From BTQM01 sp036985875 (GTDB lineage: Bacteria; Patescibacteriota; Minisyncoccia; Phycocordibacterales; UBA1539), in contig BTQM01000025.1 in assembly GCA_036985875.1 (NCBI GenBank), positions 1 to 11,759 on the forward strand: DNA of 11,759 nucleotides. Reading direction: 5' to 3'. Made by a program: the position numbers and the translations under genes. The first letter of the stretch is position 1. Each line of letters begins with the position of its first letter. The notes beneath the pieces were generated by a model. The model ran no database searches, was not told where the DNA came from, and saw nothing but the letters and a program-made list of their open reading frames with translations. Below are positions 1 through 7,839 of this stretch, piece by piece.

Positions 1-610
1 CGACCACTCTTCCGGAGGAGTCCGTGATCGGAAACATTATCCTCCCCCTGAATCTGTCATAGTGCCCTCGCTCTCCTCCTATCGCAAGTCCTGCTTTTTG
101 TAATATAGTCTCTGAAAATCCTTCCTTTCCTAAGACGCCGCAGAGTGTGCGCCAATCATCCGGAGCGTATCCCAACCTAAACATCTTCATCGTCCTCTCT
201 TCCACGCCCCGCTCTTTCAGATAGACGATAACTTTTCTCTCTGTCGCGAGTTGTCCCTCAAAAAATCGTGTTGCGGCCTCAAGTACTGCAAAAAGTTTTT
301 CTTTTTCAGAGGCGACCGCCGGATTGACGTTGGTGATCTCGACTCCCGCGCGATCCGCCAGAACTTTGAGCGCGCCGCGAAAATCCAGCCCTTCCATTTC
401 GGCCACAAAACTGAATATGTCTCCCCCCACATTGCATCCGAAACAATGATATGTCTGTCGCGCGGGAGACACAATAAATGACGGCGTCTTTTCATTATGG
501 AACGGGCAACGAGCCTTGAGGTTGCTGCCCGCGCGCTCCAGCTTTATATAAGACTCCACAACGTCCGCAATATCTAGTCTCTCTTTGATTTGTTCCACAT
601 GTGAAGACAT
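1..610 (-). CDS. dnaG: DNA primase DnaG, N-terminal part (runs off left edge)
   Basis: Primase that makes the RNA primers for replication, working with the replicative helicase at the fork. The reading frame starts at ATG 610 (MSSHVEQIKERLDIADVVES) and stays open to base 1, giving 203 visible codons of a protein usually near 600 aa. The CHC2 zinc-binding domain is clear: Cys35-x2-His38 (RCPFHNEKTPSF) and Cys56-x2-Cys59 (YHCFGCNVGGD). After it come the linker (LKERGVEERTMKMFRLGYAPDDW) and the start of the primase catalytic core (RFRGRIMFPITD, near residue 190). The TOPRIM catalytic acidic residues lie outside the window. There is no Shine-Dalgarno sequence before the ATG; the upstream bases form the nested-hairpin element at 620-726, which ends 9 nt before the start codon. 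It follows rpoC on the same strand, an unusual neighbour, since dnaG is more often beside rpoD or rpsU. Identification is certain; the gene is cut only by the window edge. Confidence 0.96.
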   Translation of the reverse strand, partial: MSSHVEQIKERLDIADVVESYIKLERAGSNLKARCPFHNEKTPSFIVSPARQTYHCFGCNVGGDIFSFVAEMEGLDFRGALKVLADRAGVEITNVNPAVASEKEKLFAVLEAATRFFEGQLATERKVIVYLKERGVEERTMKMFRLGYAPDDWRTLCGVLGKEGFSETILQKAGLAIGGERGHYDRFRGRIMFPITDSSGRVV

Positions 611-614
611 GAGA

Positions 615-642
615 TTACATTGTTACATTGCTATATTGTTAC
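615..642. repeat. Short octamer tandem repeat TTACATTG
   Basis: Two exact copies of TTACATTG (615-622 and 623-630) are followed by a degenerate copy CTATATTG (631-638) and a partial TTAC (639-642). The repeat overlaps the outer arm of the nested inverted repeat at 620-726 and lies directly upstream of the dnaG start. It may be simple slippage, or a set of direct binding sites. Confidence 0.6.
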
Positions 643-726
643 CCATATCCGCCATCTGCAAGCTGGCGGATAGGAACGCGCATCGTTGCATTGCCAATGT
701 GTTTCAACGATGCAGCAATGTAACAA
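620..726. repeat. Nested inverted-repeat element between rpoC and dnaG
   Basis: The 156-bp spacer between rpoC and dnaG holds three perfect inverted repeats in a nested layout. The outer arms are 13 bp (620-632, TTGTTACATTGCT, with 714-726). Inside are a 9-bp stem (646-654, TATCCGCCA, with 664-672; 9-nt loop) and another 9-bp stem (680-688, GCATCGTTG, with 705-713; 16-nt loop). Folded together they give a closed multi-branch structure. No T-run follows either hairpin on the minus strand, so it does not look like a normal rpoC terminator. It could be a structured leader of dnaG, an RNA-processing site, or a dispersed palindromic repeat. The pairing is read directly; the function is unknown. 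Confidence 0.8.
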
Positions 727-766
727 GTGTAACCGCGCCGTAAATTGGGAGATTTAACAAGAGGGA

Positions 767-3700
767 TTATTTTCCATCCTCGTCACTATCGCTACTTTCT
801 TTCTTCTCACCGTCTTTTTTGAATCCGGTTCCTGCGGGAATCAAGCGGCCAAGAATGACGTTTTCTTTGAGTCCTCTTAATTTATCTTCTCTCCCGCGAA
901 TCGCCGCCTCTATAAGCACACGAGTGGTGTTTTCAAACGAAGCGGCGGACAGCCAGCTCTGCGTTGTCAGCGCAACATTGGATATGCCCAAGACAATAGA
1001 TTCTCCTTTTGCCTTCTGCCCTCCCTCTTCTGCAACTCTCTTATTTTCCACAACAAAACTGGCATTTTCAACGATTTGCCCAATCGTAAATATCGTATCG
1101 CCTGCATCTTTTATTTTCTTTCTGGAGAACATCTGTCTTATAATAACCTCAATATGCTTTCTAGATATGGAAGCTCCCTGGAGCTCATATATCTTGTTCA
1201 CTTCGCTCATGATATAGTTTTCCGTCCTACTCTTTCCAGCGTACTTGAATAAACTGGGAATATCTGCCGAGCCGTCCGTTAAAATATCTCCTTCCAGAAC
1301 CTTATCCCCCGCCTTAACAAGAGACATCCTCTTGAGGGGAATCGCGTACTCAACCGCGACGCGTTTCTTGGACTTGCTCTCCGGCATGTCGGGAAGGATG
1401 ATGATCTTCTTTTCTTCAGACATATCTACCACCTCTACGACTTCCCCGTCTCCCGTGCTTATCACAGCAGAACTCTTCGGTATCCTTCTCTCAAATATCT
1501 CTTCAACACGCGGCAAACCTTGCGTGATGTCACCGCCCACAGAAGCGATCCCTCCGGCATGGAATGTTCTCATGGTAAGCTGTGTTCCAGGTTCCCCGAT
1601 CGCCTGCGCCGCAATAATGCCCACCGCTTCTCCAAGCTTCACAAGTTCGTTTCTGCTCATATCAATGCCGTAGCATTTTCTGCAAATGCCGTAGGAGTTA
1701 TTGCACGTAAGTGGTGATCTAACAAAAACCTCTTCTATACCCGCATCCTCTATCTCAAGCGCATCGCGCTTTGAGAGCAGGTCGCCCCTCTTCCGCAATA
1801 TCTTGCCACCTGTTGCCACAATATCACTAGCTAGAATTCTTCCTCTTATATTTTTTGAGAGGGGTATTTCAAATCCCGCGAGGGACTCTTGCACCACACG
1901 CTTTCCTTCCCTCTCGCCGCAGTCTTCTTTTGTAATAACCGCATCCTGTGCAACGTCAACAAGTCGACGCGTGAGATACCCCGCCTTTGCGGTGTTGAGC
2001 GCCGTATCAGCAGCTCCCTTTCGCGCGCCGTGGGTCGTCACAAAATATTCTATCGGAGAAAGCCCTTCCTTGGACGAAGGAATGATGGGAAAATCAATAA
2101 TGCGCCCCGCGGGGTTTATGATAAGACCCTTCATGCCACCCATTTGCGTAACCTGGGAGTACGACCCCCGAGCTCCCGACTTGATCATGTCATATACGGA
2201 GCCGTCTTTTTCAAGCGTCCCCGGCATAATGGCCTCTATCTCGTCTTTGGCGCCCTGCCACACCTCTACGGTTTTTCTGTATCGCTCTTCTTCGGATAGA
2301 AGACCTTCGTCATACTGATACAACACTTCGTCAGCTTTTTTTCTCGCTTTCGCTATAATGCCCTTTTTCTCTTTAGGCACACGTATCTCATCAATTCCCC
2401 ATGTAATACCCGATCTCGTAACATATTTATAGCCAAAGTCTTTTATCTTATCCAATACTTTCGGCGTTCCTTCAAAACCGTACTGCTGTATGATATCGTC
2501 AACGATGTTTTCCAATTCCTTCTTTTCTATATCTTTATTGATGTATGGAAAATCCCGCGGAAGTACGCTGTTGAACAATAGCCTTCCCACAGATGTTTCA
2601 AATATTTTTCCGTTAAATTCTTTGTATTTGGGACTATCTGTCGGCATTACCCTGACCTTTGACCGAAATCCCACAACACCAAAATCATATGCTGTAATGG
2701 CGTTATTGGGTGACGAGAAGCTTTTGTTCTCTCCCTTGTCCCCCTCAATGATCTTGGTCATCCAATAACAACCCAGTACGATATCAAGTTTGGGGTTAAC
2801 GATGGGGTCACCATTCCCCGGTCCCAAGAGGTTCTTACTGGCCGCCATTAATTCCCGCGCCTCTTTCTGTGCATTCTTTGAAAGAGGCACGTGGACGGCC
2901 ATCTGATCTCCGTCAAAGTCCGCGTTGAATGCGGTACACACAAGCGGATGAATGCGGATTGCGTTCCCTTCGATCAAAACAGGATGAAATGCCTGAATGC
3001 CCAAGCGGTGAAGCGTGGGGGCGCGGTTGAGCAACACATATTTATCCTTGATCACTTCTTCAAGGATGGCCCACACTTCCGCGTTTCTTTCATCAATCAA
3101 GCGCCCAGCGCCGCGTATGTTAAACGCTAGTTCGCGTTGCAGTATCTTTGAAATAACGAAGGGGCGAAAGAGCTCAAGTGCCATCTTCTTCGGCAATCCG
3201 CACTGGTCAAGCTTCAAGTCGGGGCCCACAACGATCACCGATCGCCCAGAATAGTCAACTCGTTTCCCCAAGAGATTCTGCCTAAAGAGTCCCCCTTTTC
3301 CCTTTAGGGTATCGGCGAGAGATTTAAGTGTTCTCTTTTGCATTTGACCCAATGTTGTTGATTTCATGCGGCGGATCGAATTGTCAATCAATGAATCAAC
3401 GGCTTCCTGCAGTATTCTTTTTTCATTTCGGAGTATTACCTCGGGCGCTCCTATGTCTTTGAGCTTCTTCAGCCGGTTGTTCCTGTTGATAACCCTGCGG
3501 TAGAGATCATTAACTCCGGCGGTGGCATGTCTGCCACCCTCAAGCGCAACCATGGGGCGGAGCGCCGGGGGAGTTATGGGGATAACCGTTACAAACATCC
3601 ATTCAGGTCTTATTTTTGAACGGATCAGAGATTTCACGAGACCAAGTCTTTTGCGAACTTTCACTTTCTCCGCAGCACCCGCTTTTTCAAGCCGAGCATT

Positions 3701-4399
3701 TAACGCATCCAAAAGTTTATTCAGATCAATTTTTTTGAAAATATCATATATAGCTTTCGCTCCGATGTCCGCTTCAAAAATCGTCCCATACTTAATAGAG
3801 AACCTGTGGTAGGAGACTTCGTCCAAAATTTTCCCCTCTCCTATCTCCGTTAACTCTTTCTTTGCGTTCACCAAAAGCTCTTTTAGTTTTTCTTTTGATC
3901 TCTCATCACTCAGAGATTTGACCTTCGTTTTATATTCTCCATCAAGGCTTTTCATCACCCTAGCTTTCTCGTTCTCATTGACACTCGTGATTATATAACC
4001 CGCAAAATATATTACTTTTTCCAGCTCGGCAACGGAGAGGCCGAGCATGAGTCCTATTCTTGACGGTACTCCGCGCAAAAACCAGATATGCGCAACGGGA
4101 CTTGCAAGTTCAATATGTCCCATTCTCTCTCGCCTCACGATAGAACGTGTAACTTCAACACCGCACTTCTCGCACACAATTCCTTTGTACCGTATCCTCT
4201 TGTACTTGCCGCAATAACATTCATAATCTTTCTCCGGACCGAATATCCTTTCATCAAAAAGCCCTCCCCTCTCGCTCCTTTGAGTTCTGTAATTGATCGT
4301 TTCAGGTTTTACCACCTCCCCGTGCGACCACTCCCTGATCCGCTCAGGGGAAGCCAATTTAAGCACCAACGATTCAAAATGTTCTGGTTTATCTCTCAT
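767..4399 (-). CDS. rpoC: DNA-directed RNA polymerase subunit beta'
   Basis: Largest catalytic subunit of RNA polymerase, 1210 aa (E. coli about 1407), complete. The N-terminal zinc ribbon has Cys61, Cys63, Cys76 and Cys79 (CYCGKYKRIRYKG...CEKCG). The Mg-binding active-site loop NADFDGDQM is at residues 492-500, with Asp494, Asp496 and Asp498. The second zinc site is Cys827, Cys899, Cys906 and Cys909. The bridge-helix and trigger-loop region includes GEPGTQLTMRTFHAGG around residue 943; it continues straight on, so the long trigger-loop insertion of E. coli (SI3) is absent, which explains much of the shorter length. The C-terminal end is a short charged tail rich in Lys, Glu, Ser and Asp. ATG 4399 is 17 nt after the rpoB stop, with no Shine-Dalgarno in the gap, so rpoB and rpoC are cotranscribed and translation may be coupled by reinitiation. 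The stop is TAA at 767-769. Confidence 0.99.
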   Translation of the reverse strand: MRDKPEHFESLVLKLASPERIREWSHGEVVKPETINYRTQRSERGGLFDERIFGPEKDYECYCGKYKRIRYKGIVCEKCGVEVTRSIVRRERMGHIELASPVAHIWFLRGVPSRIGLMLGLSVAELEKVIYFAGYIITSVNENEKARVMKSLDGEYKTKVKSLSDERSKEKLKELLVNAKKELTEIGEGKILDEVSYHRFSIKYGTIFEADIGAKAIYDIFKKIDLNKLLDALNARLEKAGAAEKVKVRKRLGLVKSLIRSKIRPEWMFVTVIPITPPALRPMVALEGGRHATAGVNDLYRRVINRNNRLKKLKDIGAPEVILRNEKRILQEAVDSLIDNSIRRMKSTTLGQMQKRTLKSLADTLKGKGGLFRQNLLGKRVDYSGRSVIVVGPDLKLDQCGLPKKMALELFRPFVISKILQRELAFNIRGAGRLIDERNAEVWAILEEVIKDKYVLLNRAPTLHRLGIQAFHPVLIEGNAIRIHPLVCTAFNADFDGDQMAVHVPLSKNAQKEARELMAASKNLLGPGNGDPIVNPKLDIVLGCYWMTKIIEGDKGENKSFSSPNNAITAYDFGVVGFRSKVRVMPTDSPKYKEFNGKIFETSVGRLLFNSVLPRDFPYINKDIEKKELENIVDDIIQQYGFEGTPKVLDKIKDFGYKYVTRSGITWGIDEIRVPKEKKGIIAKARKKADEVLYQYDEGLLSEEERYRKTVEVWQGAKDEIEAIMPGTLEKDGSVYDMIKSGARGSYSQVTQMGGMKGLIINPAGRIIDFPIIPSSKEGLSPIEYFVTTHGARKGAADTALNTAKAGYLTRRLVDVAQDAVITKEDCGEREGKRVVQESLAGFEIPLSKNIRGRILASDIVATGGKILRKRGDLLSKRDALEIEDAGIEEVFVRSPLTCNNSYGICRKCYGIDMSRNELVKLGEAVGIIAAQAIGEPGTQLTMRTFHAGGIASVGGDITQGLPRVEEIFERRIPKSSAVISTGDGEVVEVVDMSEEKKIIILPDMPESKSKKRVAVEYAIPLKRMSLVKAGDKVLEGDILTDGSADIPSLFKYAGKSRTENYIMSEVNKIYELQGASISRKHIEVIIRQMFSRKKIKDAGDTIFTIGQIVENASFVVENKRVAEEGGQKAKGESIVLGISNVALTTQSWLSAASFENTTRVLIEAAIRGREDKLRGLKENVILGRLIPAGTGFKKDGEKKESSDSDEDGK

Positions 4400-4416
4400 G
4401 ATTTATGTGTTAACGA

Positions 4417-7400
4417 TTAACTTCCGTCTTTCCCTTTTTGTTTTTTTAACTCAACGTCAAGAGACAGCCCTCTCAAGTTATACAAAAGCACGTTGAATGA
4501 TTCTGGTAGATGCGATTCCGTAATATCATCTCCCTTTACAAGTGCATCAAAGGCGCGGGAGCGTCCGAGAATGTCGTCTGATTTCACAGTAAGTACTTCT
4601 CTAAGAGTGTAGGCGGCGCCGTATCCTTCAAGCGCCCATACTTCCATCTCCCCGAAACGCTGCCCGCCGCCTTGCGCCTTGCCGCCCAACGGCTGCTGGG
4701 TAATGAGAGAATAAGGACCGATCGAACGCATGTGGATCTTGTCCTCAACCATGTGGTGCAACTTAAGTATATACATATATCCAACTGCGATATCCTGCTC
4801 AAATGATTCGCCCGTTCTTCCGTCATAAAGTTTCATTTTACCGCCAGCGTCAAATCCCGCTTTCGTAAGTTCCTCTTTGATCTCCGTGGAAGTGGCACCC
4901 ATGAATGCAGGAACGATCGCCTGATAGCCATGCTTTTGTGCCGCGAGGCCAAGATGGAGTTCAAGTATCTGTCCAAGGTTCATACGAGAAGGAACACCCA
5001 ATGGAGTAAGTATTACATCAACTGGCGTTCCATCTTCCATGAAAGGCATATCTTCCTCCGGTAAGACAATGGATATAACACCTTTGTTGCCGTGACGCCC
5101 CGCTAGTTTGTCGCCGACTGTGATGCTGCGCAACTGCGCCACTTCAATATGAATTCTCTTGATGATGCCGGAATCAAGGTTGTCCCCTCTTTCTCTTGAA
5201 AACACTTTAACACCTACAATACGCCCGCGCTTGCCGTGTCCCAATCGAAGAGATGTGTCTTTTACGTCACGGGCTTTCTCTCCAAAGATGGAGCGGAGAA
5301 GTCGTTCTTCCGGTGTAAGTTCCGCTTCTCCTTTCGGAGTGATTTTCCCCACCAAAATATCGCCCGAATAAACTTCCGCCCCGATACGCACGATCCCATC
5401 CTCATCAAGGTCTTTGAGTTTCACTTCTCCAACATTCGGAATGTCGTGCGTGGTAATTTCAGGTCCCAATTTAGTGTCCCTTACATTCACAATGAACTCA
5501 TCCACATGAATGCTGGTAAACCTGCTGTCCTTGACGACTTTCTCTGAAATAATAATGGCATCTTCATAGTTCGCTCCTCCCCACGACATGAAAGCGACGA
5601 GCATATTCTGTCCCAACGCCATTTGTCCGCCGGCGGAAGAGGACGTGTCAGCCAAAAGGTCTCCCTTCCCCACCCTTTGTCCCAACTTGACGGCAGGTCT
5701 ATGGTGGGAAGCGGTAAATCCATTTGTCCTCATATAATTCACTAACCTATACTCATGTTTTTTTTCCTTGCCCGTCTTTATAACAATTTTTTTCGCGTCA
5801 ACTGACATCACGACTCCATCTTCCTGTGCAAGAACAAGTCTTCCTGTGTCGCGTGCTGCTTTTTCCTCCATGCCGGTCGCCACGATCGGTGCCTCCGGAA
5901 CAATGGAAGGGGTAGCCTGCTTTTGCATATTTGATCCCATAAGCGCCCTGTTGGCATCATTGTGCTCAAGAAAAGGGATCATGGAAGTAGCGATCGAGAA
6001 CGCTTGGTTGGGAGCAACGTCAATCAAATTGACGTCCTTCCTGTCAACGATCCTCGGTTTTGTATTCACTCTCACTTCAACACGCTCATCCAATATGTTT
6101 CCTTTCGCATTATATTTCGTGGCCGCATGTGCGATGTGGTATTGTTCCTCTTCCAGAGCGTCCAGGTATACAACCTCGCCGCTAATCTTCCCGTTTTTGA
6201 CTTTTACATAGGGAGTTTCAAGCATCCCGAATTCATTTACGCGCACATAAGTTGCAAGCCTCAAAATAAGCCCGATGTTGGGTCCTTCTGGTGTATGTAT
6301 GGGGCAAAGCCTCCCGTAATGAGAAGAGTGCACATCGCGCACCTCAAGACCCGCTCGCTCGCGCGTCAATCCACCAGGACCCAGCGCAGAAAGCGTTCTT
6401 AGATGCTCGATCTCGGAGAGAACATTGTACTGCATCATAAACTGCGAAAGCTGGTTAGTAGTGAAAAATTCTTTGATCCGCGCTTGAAGAGGCCGCGGAG
6501 CGATAAATTGTATAGGCAGAAGCGTATCAGGTTCAATCGTTGACATCCTGTCTTGGATGTTCCTCTTCATTTGAGACATGCCGACTCGCAGTTTCTGCTG
6601 AAGCATTTCTCCAACAGGGCGAATCCTTCTTGACCCCAAGTGGTCAATATCATCAGGAATCGCGCCCGGTGTGTTGTTTAATTTAACAATGTGGGAAATA
6701 ATAACCAACAGGTCATCAATGGAAAGTATTCTCTTTTCCAAAGATGCGCGTTCTGTGTCGCCACCAAATCTTTTATTTAATTTAAAACGACCAACTTCAG
6801 AGAGATCGTATCGCTCTTTGCTGAAAATAGAATTGATGAATTCTTTTGCATTGTCGGGCGTGGCAAGCTCTCCGTTTCTTAGGCGTTTATGTATCTCCAC
6901 ATACGATTCTTCCGCCGTCTTCGCAGTATCCTTTTCTAGCGAGATCTCTATACACGCTCTGGCCTCACCACCAAACGCCGCCTTCATTTCCTTGTCGCTC
7001 TCCATGCCAAACACGCGCAAAAGAGAGGAAACGGAAAACTTCCTTTTTTTGTCAATTCTTACATAGATGGCACCGTCTGGGTCTGATTCCATTTCAACCC
7101 ATGCACCACGAGCAGGTATGATCTTGGCTCCAAAATATCTCCTCCCCTTTGTTTCTTGCACGGTGAACGACACGCCAGACGATCTAGCAAGCTGCGGAAC
7201 AATAACCCTCTCAACGCCGTTTATTATGAATGTCCCGTGACTCGTCATCATCGGAAAATCCGCCATAAATATCTCCTGCTCTTTGGTCGTACCCAGATTT
7301 TTGTTCACGAGCCTTATTTTTGACCTTAGCGTGGATTCATACGTGAGCTTGTTTTCCTTTGCATAGTGTTCGTCATATTTGGGTTCGCCCAACTCAAAGC

Positions 7401-7578
7401 TCACGAAATCCAATTCGAATTTCTTCTCCGCATAATCTTTGATCGGCGAAAACTCCCTAAATATCTCAGAGAACCCCTTCTCTATAAGCCATTTGTAAGA
7501 CCTCATCTGGGTCTCTATAAAACTTGGCAATTCTACCAAGGGTTTCTTGTATCTTGAAAAATATTTTTTTTCTTTCAT
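4417..7578 (-). CDS. rpoB: DNA-directed RNA polymerase subunit beta
   Basis: Second large catalytic subunit of RNA polymerase, 1053 aa against 1342 in E. coli; the difference is mostly lineage-specific insertions that are missing here. Family motifs appear in order: the rifampicin-pocket region (QLSQFMMQYNVLSEI, about 376-390, then LSALGPGGLTRERAG), CPIHTPEGPNIGLI, GQNMLVAFMSWGGANYEDA, VGDKLAGRHGNKG with the active-site lysines Lys824 and Lys832, TPLGVPSRMNLGQILE, and GGKAQGGGQRFGEMEVWALE, which contacts beta'. Several rifampicin-pocket residues differ from the sensitive consensus (Met382, Tyr384, Val386, Leu393, Thr395). Translation starts at ATG 7578 after a leader of about 150 nt with its own promoter. 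Most bacteria have rplL or rplJ just upstream; here the upstream gene is trmD. The stop is TAA at 4417-4419. Confidence 0.99.
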   Translation of the reverse strand: MKEKKYFSRYKKPLVELPSFIETQMRSYKWLIEKGFSEIFREFSPIKDYAEKKFELDFVSFELGEPKYDEHYAKENKLTYESTLRSKIRLVNKNLGTTKEQEIFMADFPMMTSHGTFIINGVERVIVPQLARSSGVSFTVQETKGRRYFGAKIIPARGAWVEMESDPDGAIYVRIDKKRKFSVSSLLRVFGMESDKEMKAAFGGEARACIEISLEKDTAKTAEESYVEIHKRLRNGELATPDNAKEFINSIFSKERYDLSEVGRFKLNKRFGGDTERASLEKRILSIDDLLVIISHIVKLNNTPGAIPDDIDHLGSRRIRPVGEMLQQKLRVGMSQMKRNIQDRMSTIEPDTLLPIQFIAPRPLQARIKEFFTTNQLSQFMMQYNVLSEIEHLRTLSALGPGGLTRERAGLEVRDVHSSHYGRLCPIHTPEGPNIGLILRLATYVRVNEFGMLETPYVKVKNGKISGEVVYLDALEEEQYHIAHAATKYNAKGNILDERVEVRVNTKPRIVDRKDVNLIDVAPNQAFSIATSMIPFLEHNDANRALMGSNMQKQATPSIVPEAPIVATGMEEKAARDTGRLVLAQEDGVVMSVDAKKIVIKTGKEKKHEYRLVNYMRTNGFTASHHRPAVKLGQRVGKGDLLADTSSSAGGQMALGQNMLVAFMSWGGANYEDAIIISEKVVKDSRFTSIHVDEFIVNVRDTKLGPEITTHDIPNVGEVKLKDLDEDGIVRIGAEVYSGDILVGKITPKGEAELTPEERLLRSIFGEKARDVKDTSLRLGHGKRGRIVGVKVFSRERGDNLDSGIIKRIHIEVAQLRSITVGDKLAGRHGNKGVISIVLPEEDMPFMEDGTPVDVILTPLGVPSRMNLGQILELHLGLAAQKHGYQAIVPAFMGATSTEIKEELTKAGFDAGGKMKLYDGRTGESFEQDIAVGYMYILKLHHMVEDKIHMRSIGPYSLITQQPLGGKAQGGGQRFGEMEVWALEGYGAAYTLREVLTVKSDDILGRSRAFDALVKGDDITESHLPESFNVLLYNLRGLSLDVELKKQKGKDGS

Positions 7579-7586
7579 ACAGAAAC

Positions 7587-7611
7587 AAAAAACAGGGTAA
7601 GATATTACCCT
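7587..7611 (-). terminator. Terminator-like hairpin and U-tract in the rpoB leader
   Basis: Read on the minus strand, a 7-bp perfect stem AGGGTAA/TTACCCT (arms 7605-7611 and 7594-7600, 4-nt loop) is followed after one G by six Ts (7592-7587) and more T-rich sequence up to the rpoB ATG at 7578. This has the shape of an intrinsic terminator placed 8 nt before a start codon, so it may act as an attenuator of rpoBC or as a structure limiting ribosome access. The stem is AT-rich and would be a weak terminator. Confidence 0.5.
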
Positions 7612-7633
7612 TATTATTAAAAACTAATGTGAA

Positions 7634-7669
7634 CTAGCTAACGATATGTGTATTTAGCAAAACAGCTAG
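7634..7669 (-). promoter_or_regulatory. Possible stem-loop in the rpoB 5' leader
   Basis: Between the rpoB promoter and the terminator-like hairpin, a 6-bp inverted repeat CTAGCT/AGCTAG (7634-7639 with 7664-7669) competes with a 5-bp alternative GCTAA/TTAGC (7637-7641 with 7654-7658). The rest of the leader is AT-rich with nothing recognisable. No known ribosomal-protein or riboswitch motif is evident. Confidence 0.3.
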
Positions 7670-7738
7670 GGCTTATATATTAATATTAAAACAATTAGGA
7701 GAATCCAGCATTAACTCAATCTTCCAAGCGTAGACGCA

Positions 7739-7766
7739 AGTATACTCATTATACATTTTTTGTCAA
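7739..7766 (-). promoter_or_regulatory. Sigma-70 type promoter of rpoBC
   Basis: On the minus strand there is a perfect -35 box TTGACA (7766-7761), a 16-bp spacer and a -10 box TATACT (7744-7739; five of six consensus positions). Transcription should start near 7732, giving a leader of about 154 nt before the rpoB ATG. The promoter lies between the trmD stop and rpoB, so rpoBC can be expressed independently of rpsP, khpA and trmD. Confidence 0.75.
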
Positions 7767-7839
7767 TACTCTGAAAAAACTTGGGTGTGGATATCTTTTT
7801 GGAGGTATTTTGAGATGGATCCTAGATTTCTTAGGACTC

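Noticed and set aside
1701..2318. Long plus-strand open frames within rpoC and rpoB
   Set aside because: They lie wholly opposite strongly conserved RNA polymerase genes and have no recognisable domains.
7801..7839. Terminator for trmD
   Set aside because: Only a 5-bp stem TCCTA/TAGGA without a T-run is present between the trmD stop and the rpoB promoter, so no terminator can be supported.
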